Below, piece by piece: positions 10,340 through 19,664 of a stretch of DNA of 64,000 nt. The stretch is taken from positions 1,495,501-1,559,500 of the forward strand of contig NZ_CP140153.1 of NCBI RefSeq assembly GCF_034479635.1, in the 5' to 3' direction. This DNA comes from Guyparkeria halophila (GTDB lineage: Bacteria; Pseudomonadota; Gammaproteobacteria; Halothiobacillales; Halothiobacillaceae). The notes under the pieces are model-generated. The model had not been told where the DNA came from. It made no database searches and saw nothing but the letters and a program-made list of their open reading frames with translations. A program made the translations under genes and the position numbers. The first letter of the stretch is position 1. Each line of letters starts with the position of its first letter.

Positions 10340-11758
10340 ATGACGCTGCCCGAGAACTGGAGCGAGTACCTGCTCGATCACCCGTTGCCTGTCCGACGGG
10401 CGATTCACCAGGGCATGTGCCGGGAATTGCTGAACGAGTCGCCCGATTTCCCGCGGCTGGTCGGCTGGCTGCGGCGTGATCCGGCCGCCGCCAGCGTGGT
10501 GCTGGGGGCCGCGGCCAGCGGCCAACGCAAACGCGAACGCAGTGCACCACACAACCTTGAGCACGCCCTCTCGCTGCTGGGTAGCAACTGGGCGCGCAAC
10601 CAGTTGCCACAACTCCCGATCCTGGAAAACACCCTGACCGATGAGGCGCAGCGGGCCGGCTATCTCGCCGCGTCCTCCCGGGCCATGCGTGCCGCCCGGA
10701 TGACCGAGACCTGGCTGATCGAGCGCCGCGAAACCGGCTTCGAGATGGTCTCGGTCGCCGCCCTGCTCCACAACCTGGTCGAACTCGCCCTGTGGCGGGA
10801 TGCCCCGGAACTGGCCAGACAGGCGTTGGCGATCGCACGCAAAAGCTTGATCGATTTCACGCAGGCACACGCCGAAAACGGCAGTCTCGACAGCTGCTTC
10901 TCGGTCGGCCGTGCCTTCGAGATGGTTCTGGGGGAGGCCGGCATCGATCTGCACCAATTGGAGACCACCTTGACCGAACGGTATTACCTGCCGGTCATGC
11001 TCCTGGCCGAGGAGGCGAGCATTCCCACCCTCGGCGCCCACCACGAATCCATTCTCGTGCTCGCCCGCCGGCTCGCCTTCGCCAGCGAATTCGGTTGGTA
11101 TCACCCCGTGATCCGACGATTGACGGTCAGCATTGCCGAGCAGCTCCACTTGTCCCCCCACGCCGCCTGGCGGGTGACGGTGAAAAAGACCCTGGCCGAT
11201 GCCCGTGAATTCACCGAGGTCCCGCTCTACCACCCCGGTCACTTGCTCGTTCAGCAGGAGGACGGCCGCGACCTGCTCTGGCCCCTGACAGCCGACTATG
11301 GGCTCGACGATAGCGACAATGGTTGCCACGCCAGTGGGGCTGCCACTCGAACCGCGCCGCCGGCCACGCCGGGACGTCAACTGGGCGATACCATCCGGCA
11401 ATTGACCCGGCTCGACGGCGTCGAGGAGATCGCGCTCTACGAGAACAGCGGGGACAGCCTGGTGAAGCACCGTTTCCATTGGAGTCGCAACGGGGAGACG
11501 GCCCTTCCAGAACGGCTGGCGTTGGCCCAATCCCCCTTGCTGTCCCGTCTCCAGTCGCGTTTGGAAACGCTGGGAATCGATGCGGGGAATCTCGAGCGCC
11601 TGGCCCCGCATCTGGACCCGAACCTGGGCCAGGCCGCGAAAGGCGGGCTTGTGATCGCGCCGCTGGCGGTCGACGGTACGTTGATCTCGACCCTGTTCGT
11701 GCGGGGCCCTCGGGGCGACCAGCAGCGCGAGATCCTGGCGACACTGGACCGCAGCTGA
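10340..11758 (+). CDS. HDOD-domain-like regulatory protein
   Basis: 472 residues. The N-terminal half resembles the HDOD fold, an HD-phosphohydrolase relative without catalytic residues. LVGWLRRDPAAASVVLGAAASG, then HNLEHALSLLGSNWARNQL and FEMVSVAALLHNLVELALW, match the DPaLaakLLr, A(i/v)..LG and a.LLHdiG segments. The C-terminal part (about 350-472) is a separate alpha/beta region with alternating strands (VEEIALYENSGDS, GGLVIAPLAVDGTLISTLFVRG) that could be GAF-like. HDOD proteins act as scaffolds in signalling, often near c-di-GMP or chemotaxis systems. The start at 10340 was chosen over one 27 bases upstream because GGGGGAAG lies 6-7 bases before it. The function is unknown. Confidence 0.65.
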   Translation: MTLPENWSEYLLDHPLPVRRAIHQGMCRELLNESPDFPRLVGWLRRDPAAASVVLGAAASGQRKRERSAPHNLEHALSLLGSNWARNQLPQLPILENTLTDEAQRAGYLAASSRAMRAARMTETWLIERRETGFEMVSVAALLHNLVELALWRDAPELARQALAIARKSLIDFTQAHAENGSLDSCFSVGRAFEMVLGEAGIDLHQLETTLTERYYLPVMLLAEEASIPTLGAHHESILVLARRLAFASEFGWYHPVIRRLTVSIAEQLHLSPHAAWRVTVKKTLADAREFTEVPLYHPGHLLVQQEDGRDLLWPLTADYGLDDSDNGCHASGAATRTAPPATPGRQLGDTIRQLTRLDGVEEIALYENSGDSLVKHRFHWSRNGETALPERLALAQSPLLSRLQSRLETLGIDAGNLERLAPHLDPNLGQAAKGGLVIAPLAVDGTLISTLFVRGPRGDQQREILATLDRS

Positions 11759-11789
11759 GGACCCACGGCATGCGTGTTGCCGCGGCGGA

Positions 11790-12881
11790 TTACCTCGCCA
11801 GTCGTGCCAGCGCCCAGTGAATGTGTCGATCAACCTGATCGCCCGCCTCACCCAATCCACCCTGTAGTGCCGCCAACGCGGCCGGGATGCGCGGATGCCC
11901 TGTCGGGAGGTTTCCCAGCGCGACGGCCAGGTTGCGCCGCCAGCGGCGCCAGCCGATTCGTCGAATGGCCGAGCCTTCCGTGCGCGCCAGAAACGTCGGT
12001 TCATCCCAGCCGAACAGCTCGACCAGATCGGGGGCCTCCAACCCCTGCCTGGCGTGAAAATCCGTGTCGTTGGTCTTCCGGGCGAACCGATTCCATGGGC
12101 AGACCAACTGGCAGTCGTCACAGCCATAGATCCGATTGCCCATCAATGGACGCAGCGATTCGGGTATGTCGTCGTGCGACTCGATGGTGAGATAGGAGAT
12201 GCAGCGACGCGCATCAACCACGCCGTCGGCGACGATCGCCCCGGTCGGGCAAACGTCCAGGCAGGCCGTACAACTGCCGCAATGTGGCTGGACGGGCTCG
12301 TCGACCGGGAGATCGATGTCGAGAAACAGCGCGCCGAGGAAGAACCACGACCCGCCGGAGCGGTTGAGCACCAGCGAGTGTTTGCCTTTCCAACCCACCC
12401 CGGCGCGTTCGGCAAGACCGGTCTCGTAGACCGGTGCGGAGTCACAGAACGCCCGGTAGGTAAACGGGCCGACCGACTCGCTGATCCGCTGGGCCAGTTG
12501 CGCCAGCCGCTTGCGCACCAGCTTGTGATAATCCCGCCCCAGCGCGTATCGGCTCACGTAGCCCAGCGCCGGCTCGCCCAGGACTTTCGACGGCCCCAGA
12601 GATTCGGGTGGTAGATAGTCACGCGTGACCATCAGCACCCGGCGGGTTCCGGGCACCAGTTCCTCCGGATGGAAGCGCATCAGACCGTGACGCTGGAAAA
12701 AGCCCATCGTGCCGGCGCACCCGTCCTCGAGCCAACGCTCGAAGCCGGCCTCATAGGCCGAGAGATCGGTATCGGTTACCCGCGCTTCGGTGAATCCCAG
12801 TTCGGCTGCCCAGTCCTGGATCGATTCCTTGAGTCGCTGCGGCGAGGTTTGAGTCGTCATGTCGTCTCGAGCATCGGTCAT
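11790..12881 (-). CDS. queG: Epoxyqueuosine reductase
   Basis: 363 residues. Two [4Fe-4S] motifs are clear: CGSCTACLDVCPTGAIV and CDDCQLVCPWNRFA, about 50 residues apart as in QueG. The N-terminal cobalamin-binding half includes RVLMVTRDYLPPE and YALGRDYHKLVRKRL. The C-terminus ends in the HEAT-like helices typical of the long QueG form. It performs the last step of queuosine tRNA modification, reducing epoxyqueuosine at G34. The start at 12881 overlaps the crcB stop (ATGA), favouring translational coupling; an internal ATG at 12860 is an alternative. The frame is open further upstream only as a shadow of crcB. Confidence 0.95.
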   Translation of the reverse strand: MTDARDDMTTQTSPQRLKESIQDWAAELGFTEARVTDTDLSAYEAGFERWLEDGCAGTMGFFQRHGLMRFHPEELVPGTRRVLMVTRDYLPPESLGPSKVLGEPALGYVSRYALGRDYHKLVRKRLAQLAQRISESVGPFTYRAFCDSAPVYETGLAERAGVGWKGKHSLVLNRSGGSWFFLGALFLDIDLPVDEPVQPHCGSCTACLDVCPTGAIVADGVVDARRCISYLTIESHDDIPESLRPLMGNRIYGCDDCQLVCPWNRFARKTNDTDFHARQGLEAPDLVELFGWDEPTFLARTEGSAIRRIGWRRWRRNLAVALGNLPTGHPRIPAALAALQGGLGEAGDQVDRHIHWALARLAR

Positions 12882-13258
12882 CCGGCGAGGCGCTCGCCAA
12901 GCAACATCCCACCTCGCGCCGCCGCCAGGCACAGGATCACGGTCGCCGTCACGTACAGGCCCGCCCAGAGCCACGCCTGGCGCTGCATCAGGGCCAGCGT
13001 GTCGATGGAGAACGCCGACATGGTGGTAAACGCCCCGAGAAAGCCGGTCAGAACCGCGAGCCGATACTCGATTGGCAGCTGCCAGCGCGTCAGCAGCCAC
13101 ACCCCCAGAAACCCCATCAATCCCGAGCCGATCACGTTGACGCTCAGCGTGCCCCAGGGGAAGGCACGCCCGCCAAACTGCATGATCGCCGCCGTCAGGC
13201 CGTAGCGAGCCATGGCGCCAAGACCACCGGCCAATCCAATCAAAAGATACAGTTTCAT
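12878..13258 (-). CDS. crcB: Fluoride exporter CrcB/Fluc
   Basis: 126 residues with four transmembrane helices. The family signature GLGAMARYGL lies near residue 12, and WGTLSVNVIGSGLMG near 39 holds the Asn of the fluoride path. The pore segment is GFLGAFTTMSAFSID, where most homologues read TTFSTF, so the phenylalanine-box is partly altered. CrcB is a dual-topology dimeric channel that lets fluoride leave the cytoplasm. It is the first gene of a pair with queG (4-base overlap), a known but mechanistically unexplained neighbour in many proteobacteria. I looked for a fluoride riboswitch in the 100 bases upstream and did not see one. Confidence 0.92.
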   Translation of the reverse strand: MKLYLLIGLAGGLGAMARYGLTAAIMQFGGRAFPWGTLSVNVIGSGLMGFLGVWLLTRWQLPIEYRLAVLTGFLGAFTTMSAFSIDTLALMQRQAWLWAGLYVTATVILCLAAARGGMLLGERLAG

Positions 13259-13578
13259 TCCGACCAGCTTTCTCTAGGACGAACGGTCAAACGATCGGGG
13301 GCGACCGATCGCTAACGGGACAGCCGCTTCCAGCACAACCCGTCGTCGTGGGCGTCAGGTTATCACGCGCGATCACCTCACCTGGCAGGCTCGCTCAGCC
13401 TCTGTTCGAATCCAAGCGCCCGTTGTCGCGACGACCATCCTTGCAACAGCGGGCAAGTGTCCTAAGCTCCATCCCATACCGGTAAGCCAGGCACGGGACA
13501 CGGGCTTCCAAACCCAAGCCGCCCCCAAGCCGCTTGGCCGTCGAACGTTTTCAACCAAAGCACAGTCAAGGAGAACGC
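13259..13578. other. Intergenic region between divergent crcB and a secreted-protein gene
   Basis: Noncoding, 320 bases. It holds a palindromic CGATCG...CGATCG pair near 13292-13312 in the crcB leader. Immediately before the next gene is AAGGAGAACGC, a strong ribosome-binding site. Short open frames on the minus strand lack coding character. No riboswitch was recognised. Confidence 0.35.
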
Positions 13579-14004
13579 ATGAAGAAATTGCTACTCGCCA
13601 GTGCGATTGCTGGGCTTTCCGTAGGTATGACCACGCCGACGATGGCTGCAGACGACAAATATGAAGCGTATCAAGCCTCAATTCAGGAGCGGGGAGACTC
13701 CGGCGTTTCCGGCACGGCGATCTTTGATCCTGAAAATGGCCGGATGGCCGTCGTGGTCAATGCCGAAAATGCCAACGGTATGTCCGCGGGTATTCATCGG
13801 GGGATTTGTCGTTACGCTGAAGACAGCGAGGGAGCGCCGGAAGACTTCGCCTTCAACAAGGAGCCGGAGTTCCAGTGCACTCCCTTCCAGGACGGTAAAT
13901 CCATGACAACCATCGACGTAACAGTCGAAGAGTTGATGGGGCAACCGCGTTCAGTCGCGATCTACGACGGCGACACCGTCGTCGCCTGCGGGAACATCCA
14001 GTAA
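13579..14004 (+). CDS. Small secreted protein resembling CHRD / Cu-Zn SOD-like domains
   Basis: 141 residues. A signal peptide MKKLLLASAIAGLSVG...TMAADD is cleaved after AMA or nearby, giving a mature protein of about 118 residues. The mature part has a beta-rich pattern: SGVSGTAIFDPENGRMAVVVNAEN, then AGIHRGICRY, with Cys at 81, 97 and 134 (approximate). The order of strands and the IHxGxC element recall CHRD domains and the Cu/Zn superoxide dismutase fold (HIHxGxC). The metal-binding histidines of true SodC are not evident. I infer a periplasmic protein, possibly disulfide-bonded, of unknown role. Strong ribosome-binding site, single gene, own terminator. Confidence 0.55.
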   Translation: MKKLLLASAIAGLSVGMTTPTMAADDKYEAYQASIQERGDSGVSGTAIFDPENGRMAVVVNAENANGMSAGIHRGICRYAEDSEGAPEDFAFNKEPEFQCTPFQDGKSMTTIDVTVEELMGQPRSVAIYDGDTVVACGNIQ

Positions 14005-14041
14005 CCCGCATCACTTGGTCGGCCAACCGACCGAACACAAG

Positions 14042-14073
14042 AACGCCCCGCAATGAATTCGGGGCGTTTTTTT
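14042..14073 (+). terminator. Rho-independent terminator after the secreted-protein gene
   Basis: AACGCCCCG, a short AT-containing loop, and CGGGGCGTT are followed by seven T residues (TTTTTTT). It lies 38 bases after the stop codon. This is one of the clearest intrinsic terminators in the window. Confidence 0.92.
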
Positions 14074-14117
14074 ATTGGGTCATCCCCCGTCGGGGTTTTC
14101 TGGGACCGCGATCCGGC

Positions 14118-14798
14118 TCAACGACCAGCGACCTTGTCGCGCAGATAGCTCGGCACGGCCGCATCGGGAGAGATACGCTCGTTTTCCGGCAGTCGGCGAA
14201 TCAGGTCCAGCGCATCCCGCGCATGTGGCAAGGCCTCCGGTTCCACTCGTATCGCCGCCGGGCCCTCGCCGAGCTTCGGGTACCGACCGAAGCCTGTGCC
14301 GCAGGCTACCACTCGGTTTTCCTTCGCTGCCGGGAACGTCGGCTCGGTCACCGCCTCCTCCACCAGCGTGATCAAGTCACCTGAGTCGCCCAAACGATAG
14401 ACCGCCCGGTAAATCTCGCCCATGCGGGCGTCGATTGCGACCTGCACCTCGACGTCCCCGGTGTACTCGCCAGATTCCTCCAACCGCCGGAAAGCCCCGG
14501 CTGCCAGACACGCGAGCGACGAGATCCCGACCATGGGCAAGTCGCGCGCGATGGCAATACCCTGAGCCATCGCGGTGGCAATGCGCACGCCGGTGAACGA
14601 TCCCGGCCCGCGCCCGAAACCGATCAGATCCAGGTCCTCGAATTCGATCTGTGCCTCTTCCAGCAGCCCTTCGGCCATTGGCAGCAGCTTTTCGGCATGT
14701 CCCCGGGGGGCGACCTCGAAGCCGGTGACCACCCGGTCGCCAGCGAGGACACCGGCGGTACAGGCCTCCGTGGACGAATCTAGATAGAGAATGTTCAC
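14118..14798 (-). CDS. tsaB: tRNA threonylcarbamoyladenosine biosynthesis protein TsaB
   Basis: 226 residues, near E. coli TsaB (231). The N-terminus NILYLDSSTEACTAGVL and the motif GFGRGPGSFTGVRIATAMAQGIA are diagnostic for this ASKHA-fold relative of TsaD. TsaB pairs with TsaD and TsaE to place threonylcarbamoyl on A37 of ANN-decoding tRNAs; it is essential in many bacteria. The start is a GTG at 14798 with AGGGGTGAGT upstream. An earlier in-frame start would add 19 residues not found in the family. It stands alone on the minus strand, with about 140 noncoding bases separating it from the pgi end. Confidence 0.93.
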   Translation of the reverse strand: MNILYLDSSTEACTAGVLAGDRVVTGFEVAPRGHAEKLLPMAEGLLEEAQIEFEDLDLIGFGRGPGSFTGVRIATAMAQGIAIARDLPMVGISSLACLAAGAFRRLEESGEYTGDVEVQVAIDARMGEIYRAVYRLGDSGDLITLVEEAVTEPTFPAAKENRVVACGTGFGRYPKLGEGPAAIRVEPEALPHARDALDLIRRLPENERISPDAAVPSYLRDKVAGR

Positions 14799-14938
14799 AC
14801 TCACCCCTGGGTGATGAAGGCAATCCGCCAACCGTCGGCCTGGCAGCGCGACCATGGATCGGCGGTTTTTATGGCGGGGATTCTATCGGAAACCGCCGTG
14901 AAATCGCGAGGCGGTCATTGCCAGGACGCCAGTTGGAC

Positions 14939-16621
14939 TCAGCCTTCCTCGTCGCCACTCTGCTCGGCGGTCCAGTGCTGGCGAATCTCGTCGAGAAGCC
15001 ACCGGGTGGAACCGTCGAAGTCATCGTCCGCCAGATCGCTGCCGACGAAGGGCTCGAGTTCGTTGGCCATCTGCTTGCCCAGCTCCACCCCCCACTGGTC
15101 GAAGGAGTCGATCTGCCACACCGCCCCGGCCACGAACACCCGATGCTCGTAGAGCGCCAGCAACGCGCCGACCGCCTCCGGGGTCATCTGCGGGAACAGG
15201 ATGGTATTGGACGGCTGGCCACCGGGGCAGACCCGGTGCGGGGCAATCCGCGCGATGGTCGCTTCATCCGCGCCTTCGGCCCGCATTTGCGCCTCGATGT
15301 CCTCGCGCTCGCGCCCCAGCATCAAGGCCCGGCTCTGGGCGACCAGGTTGGCCAGCAGCTGCTGTTGCTGGCTACCAATCGGGGAATGGGTGCGGATCGC
15401 GCTGATGAAATCCGATGGGATAAGCCGGGTACCCTGGTGGAGCAGCTGGTAGAACGCGTGTTGGCCGTTGGTCCCCAGGCCACCCCACAGCACCGCGCTG
15501 GTGTGCGAGTCGACCGGTTGGCCGTCGATGCGCACCCGTTTGCCATTTGACTCCATCATCACCTGCTGGAGGTGGGCGGGCAGGAAGCCGAGCCGCGTGC
15601 CGTAGGGAAAGACGGCCAGCGAGTCCGAGCCGAGGAAGTCGGCATTCCAGACGTCGATCAGCCCGAGGATCAGCGGCAGGTTGTCCCGCCCCGTGTTGAG
15701 CCGGAAGTGCTCGTCGAGCGCATGCGCCCCATCCAGCAAGCGCTTGAATCGATCCATGCCCAAAAACAGCGCGATCGGCAAGCCGATGGCCGACCAGAGA
15801 GAATAGCGCCCGCCGACCCAATCCCAGATGGGGAACATGTTGTCCGGGTCGATGCCGAAGTCACGCACACGCTGGGTGTGGGTGGAAACGGCGACGAAAT
15901 GCTTCTTGATCGCCTCCTCGTGCGGCGCACTCTCGAGAAACCAGCGCCGGGCCGAGCGGGCATTGGCCAGGGTCTCCTGCGTGCCGAAGCTTTTCGAGGC
16001 GACCACGAACAGCGTGGTCTTCGGGTCGAGCACGGCAAGCTTGGAGGCCAGGTCACTGGGCGCGATGTTGGAAACGAAATGCACCCGGATGCCGCGATCG
16101 GCGTAGGAACCCAACGCCCGGCACACCATACGCGTGCCCAGATCAGAGCCGCCGACACCGATATTCACCACGTCGGTTATCGGGTCGCCCGCATAGCCCC
16201 GCCATTCTCCCGATTGGACCGAGTCGACGAATGTCTCCATGTGATCGAGGACGGCGTTGACCTCCGGCATCACGTCCTTGTCATCGAAGCAGATCGGTCG
16301 GTTCGACCGGTTGCGCAGCGCCACGTGCAGCACTGCCCGGTCCTCGCTGCCGTTGATGTGCACGCCGTTGAACATGTCGTCGCGCAACTCCAGCACGCCG
16401 CGTTCCTCGGCCAGCGCCAGCAGGCCATCGATCACGTCATCGGTGACGCGTTGCTTGGAATAGTCGATCGACAAGCCGGCCGCGTGCCCCGAAAGACGAG
16501 CGGCCCGATTGCCATCGGCCTGGAACCAGTCATTCGGGTGGCGACGCATGTGTTCGGTCGCCTTGACCTCGAGCAACTGCCAGATGGGACTCATCCGGCC
16601 GACATACCGTTCCTGTCGCAT
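14939..16621 (-). CDS. pgi: Glucose-6-phosphate isomerase
   Basis: 560 residues (E. coli Pgi 549). The PGI signatures are present: VVASKSFGTQETLANA and the C-terminal segment around SFDQWGVELGKQMA, with the catalytic Lys in that last helix. Also visible are NIGVGGSDLGTRM, IWDWVGGRYSLWSAIGLPIAL and MMESNGKRV. It interconverts glucose-6-phosphate and fructose-6-phosphate, linking the neighbouring glycogen and pentose phosphate genes. The start at 16621 sits 4 bases after GGGGAGG and shares one base with the zwf stop (TGATG), so translation is probably coupled. A later ATG at 16594 is possible. Confidence 0.97.
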   Translation of the reverse strand: MRQERYVGRMSPIWQLLEVKATEHMRRHPNDWFQADGNRAARLSGHAAGLSIDYSKQRVTDDVIDGLLALAEERGVLELRDDMFNGVHINGSEDRAVLHVALRNRSNRPICFDDKDVMPEVNAVLDHMETFVDSVQSGEWRGYAGDPITDVVNIGVGGSDLGTRMVCRALGSYADRGIRVHFVSNIAPSDLASKLAVLDPKTTLFVVASKSFGTQETLANARSARRWFLESAPHEEAIKKHFVAVSTHTQRVRDFGIDPDNMFPIWDWVGGRYSLWSAIGLPIALFLGMDRFKRLLDGAHALDEHFRLNTGRDNLPLILGLIDVWNADFLGSDSLAVFPYGTRLGFLPAHLQQVMMESNGKRVRIDGQPVDSHTSAVLWGGLGTNGQHAFYQLLHQGTRLIPSDFISAIRTHSPIGSQQQQLLANLVAQSRALMLGREREDIEAQMRAEGADEATIARIAPHRVCPGGQPSNTILFPQMTPEAVGALLALYEHRVFVAGAVWQIDSFDQWGVELGKQMANELEPFVGSDLADDDFDGSTRWLLDEIRQHWTAEQSGDEEG

Positions 16622-18138
16622 CAATCCTCCCCGGGGATCTTGAGATTGTTTCGCCAGCGGTGGGAATCGGCATCGAACAGCCGGTCGGCTTCCGGCGGCC
16701 CCCAGCTGCCCGCCGGGTACGTCGGAATATAGTCACGCTCGACCGCCCAGTTGCGCAGGATGGGATCAACCACCCGCCAGGCCCAAGACACCTCATCATA
16801 CCGAAGGAAGAGCGTCTGATCGCCGTTCATCACGTCGAGAAGCAGGGTCGCGTAGGCATCGAGGTTAGGCGGCTCCTCGCCGGTGTAGGTGGCATCCATC
16901 TGCACCGTGCGGGTACGCATTTCCAGCCCCTCGGTCTTGATCTGCATCTCGAAGCGGAAGTTTTCCTCCGGCTGGATGCCGATCAACAACCAGTTGGGCG
17001 CGGTGTTGGCAACCTGGGTCTCGCGGAAAAGCTGCTGTGGCGGCTCGCGAAAACGAATCGAGATCTGCGAGTGACTCTTCGACATGCGCTTGCCGGTGCG
17101 CAGGTAGAACGGCACGTCCCGCCAACGCCAGTTGTCGATGTAGAGCTTGAGGGCGGCATAGGTCTCGGTGACCGAGTCATCCGGCACGCCCGGTTCATCC
17201 AGATAACCGGATTCGTTCTTCCCTTCGACCACGCCGCGGGCGTACTGAGCGCGAAAGGCCTGCGCGTGCACGCCCCGGTGGGAAACCGGGCGGATGCAGC
17301 GCAGCACCTTGACCTTCTCGTCGCGGACCGCCTCGGCGTCCATCGATGCCGGTGGCTCCATCGCCGTCAGCGCCAGCATCTGCATCAGGTGACTTTGCAC
17401 CATGTCGCGCAGCGCCCCGGCCGAGTCGTAATACTGCCCTCGCCCTTCGATGCCCTGTTGCTCGGCGTGTGAAATCTGCACGTGATCGATGTAATTGCGG
17501 TTCCACAACGGCTCGAGCAGCAGGTTGGCAAAGCGCATCACCATGATGTTCTGCACGGTGCCCTTGCCCAGGTAATGGTCGATGCGGAAGATCTGGTGCT
17601 CGTCGAAATACTGGTGCAGCAACCCATCGAGGGCATGCGCACTCTCGATGTCGTGCCCGAAAGGCTTCTCGATCACCACGTGCCGGCAACCGAGGGTCTC
17701 GTCGGTCAACCCGCAGGCACCCAGGTTGCGGCAGATCGCACCGAAGGCCGACGGCGATACCGCGAAGTAGAACACCACGCAGTCCGGATATTCGGCGTGC
17801 ATCAACCGGTCGGCGAGATTCTCGAAGCATGCCGTGTCGTCGAGATCGCCGTTATGAAAGTGCAGCTTGGCCAGCAGCCGTTCGATCCCCTCATCGGCCG
17901 AGCAACCGTCTCCCTCATCGCTGCCGGCCAGACACAGTCGACGCACCTCTTCCCGCCAGGCGGCATCATCCCAGTCCCGACGACCAAAGCCGACAATGCG
18001 GCTGCCCTCGGCAAGGCGTCCGGCCACCTCCAACTGGAAGAGCGCCGGCAACAGTTTCTTGCGAGACAGGTTCCCGGTCGCCCCGAAAATGACGATCGTG
18101 ACCGGCCGCGGCGGCTCACTACGGGTTGGCTTACGCAT
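16621..18138 (-). CDS. zwf: Glucose-6-phosphate 1-dehydrogenase
   Basis: 505 residues. The N-terminal Rossmann fingerprint is VIFGATGNLSRKKLLPALFQL, with Asn-Leu-Ser in place of the more common Asp-Leu-X. The active-site signature is RIDHYLGKGTVQNIMVMRFAN, containing the substrate-binding Arg-Ile-Asp-His-Tyr-Leu-Gly-Lys. It makes 6-phosphogluconolactone with reduction of NAD(P)+, the first oxidative pentose phosphate step. It is flanked upstream by gnd (27 bases) and downstream by pgi (one-base overlap), forming a gnd-zwf-pgi transcription unit. No 6-phosphogluconolactonase (pgl) is in the unit. The start ATG has GGAATC upstream. Confidence 0.97.
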   Translation of the reverse strand: MRKPTRSEPPRPVTIVIFGATGNLSRKKLLPALFQLEVAGRLAEGSRIVGFGRRDWDDAAWREEVRRLCLAGSDEGDGCSADEGIERLLAKLHFHNGDLDDTACFENLADRLMHAEYPDCVVFYFAVSPSAFGAICRNLGACGLTDETLGCRHVVIEKPFGHDIESAHALDGLLHQYFDEHQIFRIDHYLGKGTVQNIMVMRFANLLLEPLWNRNYIDHVQISHAEQQGIEGRGQYYDSAGALRDMVQSHLMQMLALTAMEPPASMDAEAVRDEKVKVLRCIRPVSHRGVHAQAFRAQYARGVVEGKNESGYLDEPGVPDDSVTETYAALKLYIDNWRWRDVPFYLRTGKRMSKSHSQISIRFREPPQQLFRETQVANTAPNWLLIGIQPEENFRFEMQIKTEGLEMRTRTVQMDATYTGEEPPNLDAYATLLLDVMNGDQTLFLRYDEVSWAWRVVDPILRNWAVERDYIPTYPAGSWGPPEADRLFDADSHRWRNNLKIPGED

Positions 18139-18165
18139 GATGATTCCGTTCGTTATCTGAGTGCC

Positions 18166-19089
<924 letters not shown>

Positions 19090-19664
19090 CGCCTCACACT
19101 CCTGTAATCGTGCAACGGTTACCCGTCCAACGGTTGAAAAACGGCGGATTACCAAACAACTCGACGCCCGCGGCAAGCGGTCAATCGCGTCCTGACGGCG
19201 CTCTGCCACGTCTCTGACCTTGCGCGTGGATCGATCAACGGTCAATCATTGATCGCTCCAGTGATCGACCTGGGAGACCAATGCCCGGTCACCGCCCCTT
19301 TGCGTTCGTTGAGAAAACATCGCCCAACAAAAGGCAGCAAACTTCGCGCCATGTCGGCGTGCCGACATCAAGATCGACTGATTCAAGCGTAGCCAACGCG
19401 GATTCGATTTCCATGACGCCATGACCAAAACAGGCCAGCCACAAGCCAACGAGCACGACATATGGAGCCCGCCATGACGGGCCTTGCGGTGCCAACCGGC
19501 AAGAGAGGCCAGAAATCGATATAATGCCCGCGATTTTGCCCGACGATCCCGATCCCCTTCCCACGGGCCAACCCCAGGGTCCCCGCGGTCGGGCGGGCCA
19601 CTCCGAGCCGGGGCAATCCCCGATCTCGGAGCCGCAACCATCAATCCGCGAGAACTCATACGCG
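19090..19664. other. Intergenic region between divergent gnd and ppc, with a candidate -10 box
   Basis: Noncoding, about 575 bases. The clearest signal is a perfect TATAAT at 19520-19525 in CGATATAATGCC, oriented toward ppc and about 140 bases before its start. No good -35 is seen at 17 bases (CGGCAA). Open frames on either strand here do not resemble proteins. The gnd side holds several TGATCG repeats near 19245-19270 of unknown meaning. Confidence 0.35.

Noticed and set aside
13259-13380. Fluoride riboswitch upstream of crcB
   Set aside because: The conserved GGNGAUGG and CUGAUGGCUCC blocks are absent on the minus strand.
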